From Cryptomeria japonica (Eukaryota > Streptophyta > Pinopsida > Cupressales > Cupressaceae): DNA of 62,000 nt. This document shows positions 33,990 through 46,555 of this stretch, piece after piece. The position numbers were made by a program, and so were the translations under genes. The notes beneath the pieces are model-generated. The model was not told the DNA's origin and did not search any database. It worked only from the letters and a program-made list of their open reading frames with translations. Each line of letters begins with the position of its first letter. Position 1 is the first letter of the stretch. Location: the NCBI RefSeq assembly GCF_030272615.1, contig NC_081406.1, forward strand, positions 234,414,396 to 234,476,395, given 5' to 3'.

Positions 33990-34817
33990 GCTCATCATGA
34001 CCATACTTCTTGCAATATGCACAAGTTGGTTTATTGTTCTTAGGTGGTGTCCCCTTCTTGGAAGAGGATGAAAAATTTCTTTGTGATGGAGAGGATGATT
34101 GTAATTTTTCCTATTGTGGCTTTTACTTAGATTGCTTCTTCTTCTTGTTGAAATCTTTGCCTTGAATTCCTTGATTCCCTTGATTAGCCACCAAAGCCTG
34201 GGACTTTGAAGACTTGAAAAGCCCCATGTTTAACAACTTATATTGTTCCAATATAAACATTTCTGTGAAAGCATCAAATGAAGGCATAACATAGGAACTC
34301 CCCACTGTCAAATGATGAGTTTGGAAGCTAGACACAAATACTGCATATTCTGGTGCAAGCTTGTCCAACAAGTTGAATATCAACTGAGCATCTTTTTTGT
34401 CAATTCCACAATCCTTAAGCTTTTATCTTAGCTCATTTTCTTTGGTGACATAATCTTGGATTGTATCAAAACTCTTAGGATCCAAGTTGGTGAGCTCATT
34501 GTCAATCTTATAACCTTTGATTTCATCAACTTAACCATACAATTTCTAAACATATCCCAAGCATCTTTGATTGTAGTACACTTCTCAATATGAAAGATGA
34601 GGTCATGTGATACATACTTGTGCAAAGTTCCAAGAGCCGTGCAATTATTAGTGAGCCATTCTAACTGAGCTTTAGGATCAGCCTTAGGATCAGGTGGTGT
34701 TGCTATTGTTCCATATATGTAATGCATGAGACCTTTTTCCATTAATTTGCTCCATACTTTAATTTTCCACGATGCATAATTATGTGGAGTTAAAGGTGGA
34801 AATTTATGAGGACTCAT
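33990..34817 (-). pseudogene. Element C gag
   Basis: The start is taken at the ATG at 34817 (MSPHKFPPLTPHNYASWKIK), because it matches the gag start of element A; an upstream ATG at 34877 in the same frame is not preferred. YVSHDLIFHIEKCTTIKDAW follows. After a frameshift near 34540 come FNLLDKLAPEYAVFVSSFQT and SQALVANQGNQGIQ, and a complete zinc knuckle CAYCKKYGHDEHRC at about 34000-34045. It would form the particle shell and package element RNA. Confidence 0.85.
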
Positions 34818-35458
34818 TGCAACAAAAATGAAAGAGTATAAGGAAAGAGAGGCACAATCACACAAGACACCCCCCAAAAGTGATGATTTGGCACTTTATA
34901 CTTAGTGCGTGTACAATGGGCCACTTGCAAAAAATGGCAAAGTGAACTTCTAATTTAAATTTTACAATTGTCTCAATAAGGCCAAAAGAGACTCAAAATA
35001 ATAGTGCAATATATCTAAACTAAGATCCAAGAAATTTACAAGTACCAAATAGGCCAAATAAGACCAATAACTGAAAGTACAATTTCCACTTAAAATCTCT
35101 GAAATCTGATCATAGATTATGAAAGTAGACAGAAAAACATCACCTAAAAAGGAGGTCGTATGAGCTCAAATGAGGTCTTTGAAGTTGAAGGATTGAGGAT
35201 TGGATAGGTACAGCTGAGAGAATCCAAAAATTCTGAAAAACCATACCACCCGAATTGGCCAGAAAATTTCCTCCACATCCAAAAATTGATTTTTGCCAAA
35301 ATAGGTCAAGTTTATACTCTATTTTTGTGGATATGGCCTTCTGAACACAATGGTGGGGTCAAAAATTCTCTAAGATGCCTCCAAAAAATGCAATCCCTCA
35401 GATCCAAAAATAGAAGCCTTCCATGATGTCTCCAAAAACCAATTAATGAAGCCCCAAT

Positions 35459-35471
35459 GGCTCTGATACCA
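35459..35471 (-). other. Primer-binding site of element C (initiator tRNA-Met)
   Basis: The minus strand reads TGGTATCAGAGCC directly after the CA end of the 5' LTR. Confidence 0.9.
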
Positions 35472-35922
35472 TGTGATATTTTGCCAAGATCAAGGGTACA
35501 ATGAAAAGTATAAAAGAGAGACAAAATAATGACAAGAACAAATTGTATTCTCATCAATATGCAAAATAATCAACTGTATTCACCAATACAATGAATATAG
35601 GCTTGCTTATATAGGCAAGGCCATATGGATGTACGAGCACATAATCATGACATGTGGTTCAATGAGAAACAAGGGTAGGTAAGAAATACTAGGGGTAGGT
35701 AGGAGAAATAATATAATATTCCACAATAGGTGGATGACCCATTGAATGTGGAGTGTAAAAGCAAAATAAGACCACAAAAGGTGGAATTTCTCCTGCAAGC
35801 TCTATACCTATGTGCACACTCCCCTAAGTGTCTCAAATCCAAATTAAAAGGAGATTCATTATCCTAAGTTAACTTAATTAAAGTGTAATAATCTCCTTGA
35901 TAAATATTTATTTACACCAACA
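35472..35922 (-). repeat. 5' LTR of element C
   Basis: It starts TGTTGGTGTAAATAAATATT and ends GGCAAAATATCACA on the minus strand. A TATA box (CCTATATAAG) lies at about 35606-35615. It matches 30092-30522 apart from small indels. Confidence 0.9.
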
Positions 35923-37554
35923 AAAATGAGTTAGAATGGGAAGCTTTATACTTGTCCTGTTGAACCTCTAAAATAGAGGAGGCCTCCAGATTTTTTAAAG
36001 AAGAAGCTTTGGTTGCATTCAACTCTTGGATAATATATTTCTTAAGAATCTCTTCCTTTTATAGAAGATTGGATAATGCTATGTCTCTCTCCTTATAAGT
36101 AACCGCTAGAGAAGAGTTCCCCTCATTCTTGTGGTTTCTAACTCGATTCATTTTTCTAGAAACCTTTCTAGTTTTCTGAATAATGACATTAAATGCTCCC
36201 CGCTTTAAGATAGGGTTCTTTTTATGATAAACAAGTCTTCTTGAAGTATTTTTGGCCTTTAACTTCTTTTTTTGAGAAATTATCAGATGAGAATCCTCAG
36301 AGAGCATATAGGGATCAAAGAGAGATAAAATATTTGGCCTACTTGTCTTTTGGATTTCCCCAATAGGGCTTTGGAATTGGTTCTCCTCTGACATATCTAT
36401 CCCTTGTATATCATGTGGAACCAAGGCAATGTCCTATGTATGGGATTCCACAATAGGAACCTGATGTAAGTTTCCATGAAGGGTAGTATGTTGCCTTTTC
36501 TTCCTAGACAGGAATAACGAGCCCCTTGAACCTTTCATATAATTTCCATTAACTATCTGATTTCTAAGAATGCATTTACCAATAATTGCTTTGACCAATC
36601 TCTTAACTTTTTGTTTCCATCTGCCAACCTCTAAGACTATTTTCAACTCTCCATAGAATCCTCGTTACAAATTCATTTCAACATAGATGTTAGAAACATC
36701 TACTTTCAACCCATTCAGAAAATCCTCTTCAATACCAATTAGGAAACCTAAAACATCACCAAATCTTTAAGAGGGCTTCTGGACATCATAAATTTGAAGG
36801 TATCCCCTTTAAGGTGAGCCAAATTGGGGATTTTTCAATCTTATGAGAAATGGGGTCAAAACTGGACTTTGAATCAATAAAGTGCAAGGTTGAAGCAAGA
36901 TAGAAAATGGGGCTACCATTGAGAATACTATTCTTTAGACTAGAATCAATACATTCAATGAAGAAGTAGTTATTTTACATGGGGCAAATAGAGACCATAC
37001 CAAAAAAGGAATAAGACCACCATTCCATGCTATGTTAGATATTGCCTCCAATCCCACACCACTTAGAAAAAAGAGCATTCTCTTTGAAATTATCATACCT
37101 TGGGGTTGAACGTAGATGAAGGCATAACAAAGAGTTTACTTCCTAAACCTTTCATCTTCAAGTTAGTGTGAAAATGTTTTAATCCTATAGGAGTAGATAT
37201 GAAAGGAGGAAGGATTTTCCAACCTACCTTAAATCAATTCTTTTTGGATCCTACCGAGACATGCTTGTCATTGAAAGAGTTCAACAGGGATCTTGCATTA
37301 TCCTGAAAAGGAGGGGGGGCATGAGGAACCCTGATGTGCCAAGGTTATGAGTTGATTATCCTTCAAATGGTCTTTCTCTATTGAGGGAAAGGCCCCAATA
37401 TTTATCTCAAATCTTTTGGCTAACCATGTAAAGCCTTTAACCAGAAGTAGGATTTTGTTTGGACCAGTTGCCACCCTACTTGCCTAAGAAGAAAGGTCAT
37501 TGAAGCTCTTCTGATAGACAACATTTTGTGGGTGACCATTAGGTCTAGGGAGAT
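35923..37554 (-). pseudogene. LINE ORF1-like region
   Basis: On the minus strand the frame, with stops, gives VATGPNKILLLVKGFTWLAK (about 37460), HFHTNLK-type and LGFLIGIEEDFLNGLKVDVS pieces. It then becomes a long basic stretch: GRWKQKVKRLVKAIIGKCIL, RGSLFLSRKKRQH (36646-36434), SEENQFQSPIGEIQKTS, SQKKKLKAKNTSRRLVYHKK and KTRKVSRKMNRVRNHKNEG (36424-36059). Basic, low-complexity ORF1 C-termini that bind RNA are usual in plant LINEs. No DUF4283 or zinc knuckle was recognised with certainty. It continues across element C to 30091 and across element B to 59683. Confidence 0.6.
37550..37554. repeat. Target-site duplication of element B, left copy
   Basis: GAGAT here equals GAGAT at 59678-59682, just outside the other end of element B. 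Confidence 0.9.
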
Positions 37555-38774
37555 TGTTGGTATTTGGAAGAATTGATTAGGTGTTGCACTGATTTTTGTC
37601 ATTGATGTCAACATTAGCTTCTTTGGTTGTCTACTAGGTTTTGGTAGAGTGGTTGGACTTTGATGATGATCAGGAGATTTGTCTCTGGTATATTCTGATT
37701 GGTTTAATTGGTTTGGTTCTATCATTCATGTTCTTCAAATGCATGTCACATTTAGTTGGACTGGGATTTGGTGATCTGGAAGCTATCATATGTTTTAGTA
37801 AAAATTTTGGTTACCAGTAAGGGTTCTACAGGCAGACCTTCGTTGAAGATCTTTTGATGGATTTGATAAGTGGTATTGGTGCGGTTTCTAGAAGGTTTTT
37901 AGGATGTTGATGGTTATCGTGTTTGTTTTCTAGTTGATAGGTGGTATTTCATTTGGCTTATGGAAACCTATTTTAGGTCTAGTTTTATTCTACTAGGTTA
38001 TGGACCTATTTCTCTAACGTGTTGATGGATGCTTCTGATGCATTACCGGTTGGATTTATTATATGATTAATGTTATTTTGGTCTTAGGCTGACTTGGATT
38101 ATCATTGGTTTGCGGTTTTATGTAATGTATTTATTGTACTATCTTTTAGGTTTCCGACCTAATTGTTTAGGTCTCAGGTTTGTTTAAATATGATGTAAGA
38201 TCTCTTTATAGATAGTGGCATGTGGCTTATGGGATTATCTATGTGCAAATAAAGTCGCAACCTTATGTAGAAGGTTTGGTCGATCATAGGTGATCGAATT
38301 GGGTTTGTGAAGGAGGTTTAAAACCTCTAACATTGAGCTTAAACAGAACTATGATCAAGCATAGGAGATGTTGTTCTTGCAGTTCATTCTTATTTCTAGA
38401 TTATATTCTAGATTTATTTTGTAGTTTAGGGAGGCTCCTTTTGTGATGAGCAGTGCACTCTAGGGTGTTGGCCTTCCTGCATGTGCAAGCCCCTTATTGT
38501 AATCACATGCTTACAACAAAAGTATCATCTGACTGTGGGTAGGTTTCCCACCGTGGTTTTTCTCTGTACCAAGTTTTCCATGTACAAATATTGGTGTTAT
38601 GTGTTGTGGATGCATGGTAATTGGTTTATTATTTATGCTTGTGCTTAATTGATATATCTTCTATTTCGGTATTTGGTTTATGCATTCTAGTAAAAGGTTT
38701 TTTCTGCTTAAAGTTTCATAATCTGTTAACAACTGATTCAACCCCCTCTTAGTTGTTCAACGGTTATCCTAATA
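37555..38774 (+). repeat. 5' LTR of element B
   Basis: It begins TGTTGGTATTTGGAAGAATT and ends GGTTATCCTAATA, where the other copy ends CCTAACA. A module CACCGTGGTTTTTCTC then AAGTTTTCCATGTAC lies at 38549-38590. The minus-strand open frame 37420-37725 over its start is a shadow. Confidence 0.9.
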
Positions 38775-38776
38775 AT

Positions 38777-38788
38777 TGGTATCAGAGC
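38777..38788 (+). other. Primer-binding site of element B (initiator tRNA-Met)
   Basis: TGGTATCAGAGC two bases after the LTR end; the next base is T rather than C. Confidence 0.85.
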
Positions 38789-38830
38789 TTGGTCCTCTTT
38801 GCAGAAGCTTAACCACTTGAGGATCATCCT

Positions 38831-39900
38831 ATGGCGACTAAGCATTCAACTTCAATTTCTTACTAGAAGGACAACCCTAGGCTTGAAGGAACAAATGATA
38901 GAGTACTTCAGATGGAGACTGGTCTGAGATGTCTTAGCAAGGATATTTGGGAGATAACTAAGAAGGGGTATATTCCTTATGATCTGACATCTGGAAACCT
39001 TCCTCTGGAAAACTTGGATAAGAACATTGAAAATGATTGTAGAGCAAGAGAAGCCCTTTTGAGTTCCCTTTTAGATCAGTAGGTAATGGGATTAATGAAC
39101 AAATCATCTGTGAAGGATATATGGGATAATTTGGAGACTATGAATGAAGGTGACCCTACTATTAAAATTACTAAACTTGATGGTTACCGGGTAAGGTATG
39201 GAAACCTGAGAATGGAGGAAGATGAAATAATTACTACTTTTAATGGAAAGAATGAAATTGTTTTGGGAATTCAATGTTGTGGTGGATCACTAAGCGAAGA
39301 TGAAATTATTTCTAAAGTATGTATAGCCTTACCATATTCTTACAAGATAAATGATACTTCAATTAATGAGATGAGAACAATGTCTAACACTTTTTCCAAT
39401 AGGGATACTTTGGTTGGAAACTTATCTTCTTTTGAGCTTTAAGAATTCAGTCCTCAAGGAGTTGCAAAGACAGATTCTGCATTCAAGGCATCTACATCAT
39501 CAACTGGCAAGAGTGATTGGAGAGCACTATATGCAAAGGAACTAGAGGATATAAGGAAACATGATGAAGAGATTGAAGAACTTGAATCCCTATTCTCTAG
39601 AATAGTACGTAAAGGTCCTACAGGAAGTGAGTATGAAGGAAAATCACCTTTCAAATGTTTTGCATGTAATAAGATAGGTCATTTTGCGTCCAGATGTCCT
39701 AAGAGGAATTAAAGATTTGAGGAGAAATCTAGAAGATATTTTAAGCCTAAACATGAATATCAGTTTAAGCATAAGTACAGGAGGAACAAAGATAAATCAT
39801 GCTACTATGTTGATGAGGAAAGTGTAACTGATGATTCTGATGATTAACTGACAAAAGATTCATCTAGTGGATCTTGCAATGGAAAGGAATGGGTATTCTT
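38831..39900 (+). pseudogene. Element B gag
   Basis: It starts at the ATG at 38831 (MATKHSTSISY, then a stop). GTNDRVLQMETGLRCLSKDI, SSVKDIWDNLETMNEGDPTI, TKLDGYRVRYGNLRMEEDEI and WRALYAKELEDIRKHDEEIE follow. A complete zinc knuckle CFACNKIGHFASRC is at about 39656-39700. The same order is seen in F (KLDGYLVRYENLKMDEDE; CFVCNKIGHFASRC), which confirms the reading. There are at least four stops. Confidence 0.85.
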
Positions 39901-42279
39901 GGCTATCAAGGAAGATGCTCTGGAACCTATCATTCATAATGAAGAGAAGGCCTTTTCTACTAAATTTGAAGACAAGGATGAATGGGTGATAGACAGTGGA
40001 TGTTCACATCATATGACTAGAGATAAAAAGAAGTTTTTATCTTTGCAAGAATTTGATGGTAGTTTGGTCAGATTTGCAGATGACAAAGCATGCATGATCA
40101 GAGGAAGAGGAACTATATCATTGGATGGTAAGCATAACACTGATATTTTTTATTATGTTTAAGGTTTAAGGCATAATCTTTTGAGTGTAGTTTAGCTGGT
40201 GGATAAGGGATTTCAATTACAGTTCAAGAATGAAAAATGAAAAATCATTAACAAATTTGGATTCGAGATTGCAACTAGTACTTAGACTAGAGGTAACATC
40301 TTTCATTTGAACTCTAGTGAGAAGACATGTTTGATTGCACCTATTGATCAGAGTTGGCTATGGAATAAGAGGTTGTGTCATGTGATTTTTGATTGCATTG
40401 TAAAGATCATTTCAATTAAGGTAGCTAGAGATATACCTAAGATTGTGAAGCATCCTAATCTAGTATGTAAGGAATGTCAAATGGGAAAGAAAGTCACAAC
40501 TTATTTTAAGAGTATTCAAGATAAATCTAATGATATTTTTGATCTTGTTCATACGGATTTATATGGTCCTGCTAGAATAAGAAGTTTTTCAGGGTGATAG
40601 ATATTTCATGCTAATCATTGATGACTATTCTAGAATGATGTGGATTACTTTTCTAAGGGAAAAATCTGAAGCCTTTGAAAAATTCAAGAGCTTTAAAGCT
40701 TTGGTTGAGACAAAGACAAGATTGAAGATCAAATTCTTAAGATCCGATTAGGGTGGTGAGTTCACATCTGGTGAATTTAATAGTAATTGTGTGAAACATG
40801 GGATAAGGAGATAGTTGTCTGCACCCCAGACACCTCACCAGAAAGGTGTTGTGGAAAGAAAGAACAATACTATCTTGGATGCAGCTAGATCCACGATGAT
40901 GGAGGATAATTTTCCACATATCTATTAGAGAGTAGCTATGAGCATGGTGGTGTAGACATTCCACAAAGTTCATATCAAAGGAAATATCGATAAGACAAAT
41001 TATGAGTTATGGTTTGGTCATACACCTACAGTTAAGTATTTCTTAATCTTTGGTGGTAAATGTTATATCAAAAGAGATGATTTGATTTGAAAGTTTGATC
41101 CTGGATGTGATGAAGGAATATTTCTTGGTTATTTAAATGAAAGCAAAGAAAATAGATGTTATAACAAAAGATTGTAGAGAATTATGGAAAGTGCTAATGT
41201 CAAGGTGGATGAGTAGTACAGAGGTCAAATTAGAGCTTATGAGAGAGAACCAGGAGTGTAAATGATCATAATTGAATAGGTAACACCTGTACCAGAATAA
41301 AATGTTGAACTTGTTACTCCGGCAGTATCAAAAAATTCAACAGTAACTGAATATCAGAGTAGGGAAACATAAAGTTAGAAGACTCCTACGTATGTAAGTT
41401 TGAATCATTTAGAAAATCAAATCATTAGAGACAAGTGCAAAGGAGTGATGACAAGGAGAAGGTTGGTAGGTGAAGAGGTATGTTTAATCTCTCAAATTGA
41501 ACTGGCATCAGTAGATGAAGCATGTAAGGATGAATGTTGGATGAAATCTATGGAAGAGAAATTAGATCGGATAGAAAATAACAACACATGGATTTTAGTT
41601 CCCCGAACTAAAAATAAGAATATTATTGGAAATAAATGGGCTCTTAGGAATAAATTGAATGAATATGGACAAGTTGTGAGGAACATGGCTATATTGGTAT
41701 GTAAAGGATATTCTCAATAGGAAGGAATTGATTATGATGAAAAAATTTCTCTGGTAGCTAGGATTGAAGCTGTGAGATTATTTCTTGCTTATGCTACACA
41801 TAAGAAATACAAGGTTTATCATATGGATGTTAAGAGTGTATTTCTAAATGGAGAATTTGAAGAGGAAGTGTACATTGAGAAACATGATGTATTTTCACTT
41901 TCTAATGGCAATAACATGGGTTGTAGACTAAGGAAAGATTTATACGGATTAGAGAAAGCACCTAGAGATTGGTATGATAGATTGGACAAATATCTTTTGA
42001 GGCTTGGTTTCACTAAAGGTAATGCTAACAGTAAATTATATTATAAGATCACTGATGATGACATATTAATTATTGAGGTCTTTGTGGATGATATCTTTTT
42101 TGGAGGTGAGGAAAAGTGATGTATGGAATTCTCTTATAATATGAAGAATTAATTTGAGATGTCTATGATTGAAAAAATGCATTTTTTCTTAGGTTTACAG
42201 ATTAATCAGACTGGTAAAGTATTTTCATTTGTCAAACTAAGTATGCTAGAGATTTGTTGAATAAATTGGGTATGGAAAA
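39901..42279 (+). pseudogene. Element B protease, integrase and reverse transcriptase
   Basis: Protease: DEWVIDSGCSHHMTRD at about 39980. Integrase: SWLWNKRLCHVIFDCI, CKECQMGKK, DLVHTDLYGPAR, after a frameshift FMLIIDDYSRMMWITFLREK with the catalytic Asp, LRSD-stop-GGEFTS where Gln is expected, and TPHQKGVVERKNNTI with the Glu. Then PHIY-stop-RVAM (Trp expected) and DPGCDEGIFLGY. Reverse transcriptase: NNTWILVPRTKNKNIIGNKW, CKGYSQ-stop-EGIDYDEK, VYHMDVKSVFLNGEFEEEVY, YGLEKAPRDWYDRLDKYLL, and VFVDDIFFGG, an FVDD in place of YVDD that is shared with F. The last phrase before the E insertion is MIEKMHFFLGLQI. Dead through many stops. Confidence 0.9.
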
Positions 42280-43868
42280 TGTTGGCATTGTGTTGTCATT
42301 GATATCAACCGATATAGGATGGCTACTGGTATAAGAGATGTATTTGCAACATTGTCATTTTTGCATACGAGATGTGATGTCTTTCATATCACCTATTGTT
42401 ATAGTTCATCACCAATAAAGAAAGGATGTCAACTAGTAAGTGAAGTGTTGACAGTGTGTGGTTGCCAACTAGCAACCTAATGACTAGTGTACAAGGAGTG
42501 TGAGCAAGATGCTTGGATGTTGTTTGTGATGAATAGGTGGAATGTTACCTAAATCACATCAACACCAGAGGAGAAGGATGTATAGGTCACCGATATGTTG
42601 TGTGGATGAGAAACATCAGGACTCCCACCAAACAAAAATGTAGTCACCATTTGTCGCGATGATTGATAGTGAACGTACCTCAATAGAATTACATGTGGTT
42701 GTTTGATGATTGGCTTCTCAAACATAGAAGCCACATTGGTGAATTGCAGGATACAGATGACAAGGATCCACTCCCACTTGTAAGTGGAGATTATATCCTA
42801 TTATGGAAAGTGTGCATCATAGTTCTATGAGATAAGTCCAAAGAGCAAAAGGCAAGTGATTAAAGGCTCACACCGAATGAACTAGATCTACCAGTGAATC
42901 ACAAAGATGCCTCAAGTGCATAAAATTAGGGATATGCATTAGACCGACAGAGAAGACATGATGAATCAATTGCAGAGAAAGAATGCAACCGGTATGCAAA
43001 TGACTTAGATAGAAATAGCTAGAGCTTGATGACATGGTGTCCTCAAGGGTTCCTACCGGTAAGAATAAGGACCGGTAAAAGAGAAAAGAGACTACATGAT
43101 GTGCTCCTTTCTGATGAAGATTAAAATGCTATAGAAAGGCATGTCTGGTGACCGGTTAAGGTGTTCCACCAACAAAACAACAAAGTGTAGACATGAAGGC
43201 AACTAACAAAGGTGCTCGACTAGAAGAGAAGGCAAGTGAAATATAATGGCAGACCAGTTAGGGTATAATCGGCAGGGTTAGAGAACCGGTAGATGAACAT
43301 GGTAATGGAGTTGGTCGGTGAACCTATCAAGGATGACATAGAGGTCTTTGTTGTTATGGACATCGACATAGAGGCCACATGGTGTGGAGGTGATATGCAT
43401 GCATAGGTCAGCATGTTAATTCGGTGAATTATCAGGCGGTGCGGTAGGTGGTGACAGGTCGACATTTATGTCGATAGCATGTTTCACAGGTCGAGGAACT
43501 AAAGAGTGAAGCTTGAGACTGATCATAGGACAAAGATCTCATTGGGTGACTTCATGATCAAGGTTGAGTATCCAGGTGTAGATCAGGGTAGGTGAACCTA
43601 TCTACACGATCGCTTCATAGGTATTTTACATATGCAAACTGAAGAAGATTTTGTGTTTGCAAAACTTAGAAAACGTGTATTTAAAGTCATGCGATTGGTG
43701 GGATTGATTGGTGTGTTGTTGTTCATTGATCAAGGAGATCAGATCGAATGAGATCTGGTTGGATTTGATTTTCCTTAGGGTCATTAAAGAAACCCTAACC
43801 GCTCAAAATTTGTATTGGCCTTTGGCGAGAAAATTAGTTTATAAATATGTAAGCCAAAATTAATGAAT
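42280..43868 (+). repeat. 5' LTR of element E, 3' part deleted
   Basis: Co-linear with 46541-46555 plus 55304-56936. A TATA box (TATAAATAT) is at 43840-43848, matched at about 56907-56915. The complete right copy is about 2.08 kb, so some 430 bp are missing here. Confidence 0.8.
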
Positions 43869-45027
43869 ATCAATGCTACATTAGAATGTATTTCCACTGA
43901 ATGAGAGAGTGTCCTTTATTATGAGAAGAAATAAGTCAAGTGCTCACCAAGAAGGAGAAGAAGAGACTGAGAGTAAGAAAGAACAATGTTGAAATGTTCA
44001 ATCAGCAATAGATAGGGAGAGCCAATAGTCAATGTTTGAGACAGACAAAGGAGTAAACTAGTAGTGACATAATCAACACAAGAAGAGTTATAGTAGACTA
44101 AAGAGAAGGCAAGCAGAGTATCAGTTGAGAGCATAGGAAAAGCATGCCAAGGACACTAAAGTTGTAAGAAGTGGCGTTGGTGAATGCTCCACCAGCAAGA
44201 ATGTCCCACACAATGACAATTTGTTTGTCTCCTCTAATGGAGATAACAAGGGACAAACCTTCTCGGTTAGAGATGCTCCTAGTAGAAGGTTGATCTAACC
44301 ACAACCGGTGAATACTTGCAAAAAATTATGGAGATTGATGTTGCAAGAAGGAGGAACAATGCAGATCCCAAAGGAAAAAGGAAAGATGGGAGAAGACAAC
44401 TTCACTAGAAGCAAGAACATGAGAAGACAACAAAGAAGACCTCCTACCCGAAGAAGACAGGGAAATGTTACCACTCACAAGACAATGCAAGTATGGGAAA
44501 TGAAGAGATTAGATGGAAGAGCTACAGAGCATCAATAATCCAAGATCCATCCCCAGAGAAGCATAAATGGAGATACCAGATGGACAATATCTCCTCATGC
44601 ATGGCATAACAAATTTGTAAGTCATAAGAAATTCTTTACTAGTTACTTCTTTTCTTGCAAAGACTATGGTCATGGGGAAGAAGAATGTAGAAAGGGATCT
44701 ATAAGGAATAATCTAGGATCTCCTAGATATCATGCATGTGAGAAAAATGTATCAAAGAGTAGATACATGAATAAACCCTCTCGTGGTTATACAAATATGG
44801 TTTGTTATAAATGCAATGGTTTTGGCCATAGAGAGTCTGAATGCAGGAAGATGAGTGTGCAGTCATATGGAAACCGATATATAAACTATGCTCAACATAG
44901 AAATGGAAACAAAGCATATGGAAGTCAGAGACCTGCATGGAACCAAAATAAAAATGTCCATGCAGGATCAAGAGATCCACCAGTTTTGGTTGTTGGTCAC
45001 AACAACATCACCAGAAGAAGATGGTAA
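43869..45027 (+). pseudogene. Element E gag remnant with zinc knuckles
   Basis: The part before 44620 has no confident reading. From about 44650 the plus strand encodes YFFSCKDYGHGEEECRK (a knuckle whose first Cys is Phe), then RYHACEKNVSKSRYMNKPSR, then a complete knuckle CYKCNGFGHRESEC at about 44800. A basic, Asn/Gln-rich tail RNGNKAYGSQRPAWNQNKN ends at the stop at 45027. The style (aromatic-spaced CCHC units with basic Asn-rich spacers) resembles the gag of element D. The N-terminal part was probably lost together with the end of the 5' LTR. Confidence 0.65.
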
Positions 45028-46408
45028 AACTAGTATGTTGGAAGGTTCCTCAATCATGAGATTGGCATAGATATTGTATGCTACTAAAACACTACTTCCG
45101 ATTATGATTTAGGATCTATAAATGTAAGGATCAATCAGTAAATGAAGGTAAGATATGCTCTCAAGAGTGAAAATGGGAAAAAAAAAGTGAGACCATGTGG
45201 GTATGCAAGAGGAAGAAAGAAGATGTGACCTTGGACCAGCACTGTGCATTCACTAAAGACGTAATTTCTCCTAAGGCTTAAAGGAGATGCAGGACCTTAG
45301 GGGGAGTAGTGCACTAACCTTTTCATTCACCCCCTTAGTGGAAGAGGATACATGGAAGAACAATTTTTTACGAGTATGAAAGGAAATGAAAAGATAAGTG
45401 CATGTAGTGGTTGCCTTGGCTACACACCTACAGATGAAAGATGCATCACTACTACATGTGTCAATGTATGGAAAATTAATAGCTAGTATTAGATGCATAT
45501 TGACACAAGATGACAAGAGTTATAGGAAGGTGCTCTAGTGGTAATGATATACTAGTACAAGAAACCAGTGTGTGCAAGATGTTACCGGTATGAATTTGCT
45601 ACTAGGTACTTGCAGGTTATGTAAGACAATGAGATTCAAGATCATTGCATTAACTCTGGTAGCATGGAATGAAGAGTTTATGTCTCAGGTGGTGTTGATG
45701 AAAACTTGAATGAAATATTGTCTTGGTTGTGGATTATGTAGGCAAACATGCTTTGGGCTAACCAGTTTGATTTAAGAAATTATGATATTGTATGGCATTG
45801 TGTACATTCTGGATCATGTCATAGGTTGTGGTAGATACAATCGATAGAAAGATCATCAAATGATCAAATTTGGCACAACTCAACTGGTGTATGGTGAATA
45901 TTTTTGCCCTGGTTTTGAACTTGACAGTAAATGAGAAACTGATAGGTATGACATAGGGGAGTTCAAGTGCTCATCATGCAGAACCGACATGCTTGAACTT
46001 GTGTGTGTATTGACCACACTGACTGCAGATGATGGAAATTGTTGTAGGAATACCCAAGGGAATTTCATGATTAAGGGTACCTACTTTTCCATTTGGTTGT
46101 TATTTTTCATAGTACAATCGCACTTGATTCTAAAGAAATTTGGGTGCAAACGGGGATGATTCAGTCTGACTGACAGGTAAGCAGTATCTACTAACACATC
46201 CTTCAGCAATTGAGTTCTTCAACAATTAGTATCAATTTAGTATGCTCAATTCGTGTTAATTGATGGTTGAGCCCTTCATCTCAAATGTTGTTGATGATAA
46301 AAGGAGAAGATGAATCCAGTAGAGTAAAAATGGGGAGAAATATTTATGTCAGTGCCTAGTAACTCAAGGAGGTGAGAATTCCTGCCAGCGTCCTTTGCCA
46401 TTGTTGTC
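45028..46408 (+). other. Interior of element E without coding signal
   Basis: No integrase or reverse transcriptase motif was found on either strand. Short open frames on the minus strand (45271-45516, 45880-46068, 46276-46524) show no family resemblance. Confidence 0.4.
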
Positions 46409-46540
46409 AAAGGGGGAGAAATATTTTGTATTATACTGCTTACTACATTTGTGAGAATCCATATATCACACAAAGGGTGAGAAAGAATATGTATTATACC
46501 GGATACTACATGTGTTGACATCAATTCGAAAGGGGGACAT
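46409..46540 (+). repeat. Duplicated polypurine-tract unit before the 3' LTR of element E
   Basis: AAAGGGGGAGAAATATTTTG at 46409 and AAAGGGTGAGAAAGAATATG at 46472 open two units of about 62 bp; each continues with TATTATAC, then ACTACAT. A third purine tract, AAAGGGGGACAT (46529-46540), directly precedes the LTR. Confidence 0.65.
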
Positions 46541-46555
46541 TGTTGGCATTGTGTT
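46541..46555 (+). repeat. First 15 bp of the 3' LTR of element E
   Basis: TGTTGGCATTGTGTT is identical to the start of the left LTR at 42280. Element F begins right after it. Confidence 0.8.

Larger units (their letters stand above)
30092..35922 (-). mobile_element. Element C: Copia retrotransposon with full gag-pol, decayed
   Basis: The LTRs (451 bp at 35472-35922, 431 bp at 30092-30522), primer site and polypurine tract are all in place on the minus strand. The domain order gag, protease, integrase, reverse transcriptase, RNase H is that of Copia elements. The total length of 5.8 kb is normal for the superfamily. Coding regions carry many stops. The target duplication is weak (ATTTT and GTTTC on the minus strand). 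It interrupts the ORF1-like part of the LINE. The LTRs resemble those of element A, including TCTCCTACCTACC, GAGCCACATGTCATG and the TATA region. Confidence 0.9.

Noticed and set aside
37541-37554. Purine-rich AGGTCTAGGGAGAT before the left LTR of element B, looking like a polypurine tract
   Set aside because: It is LINE sequence that includes the GAGAT target duplication; the real tract of B is at 58452-58464.
37420-37725. Minus-strand frame with Pro-rich N-terminus, also seen at 58363-58623
   Set aside because: It lies over the LTR ends of element B in both copies and is a shadow of repeat sequence.
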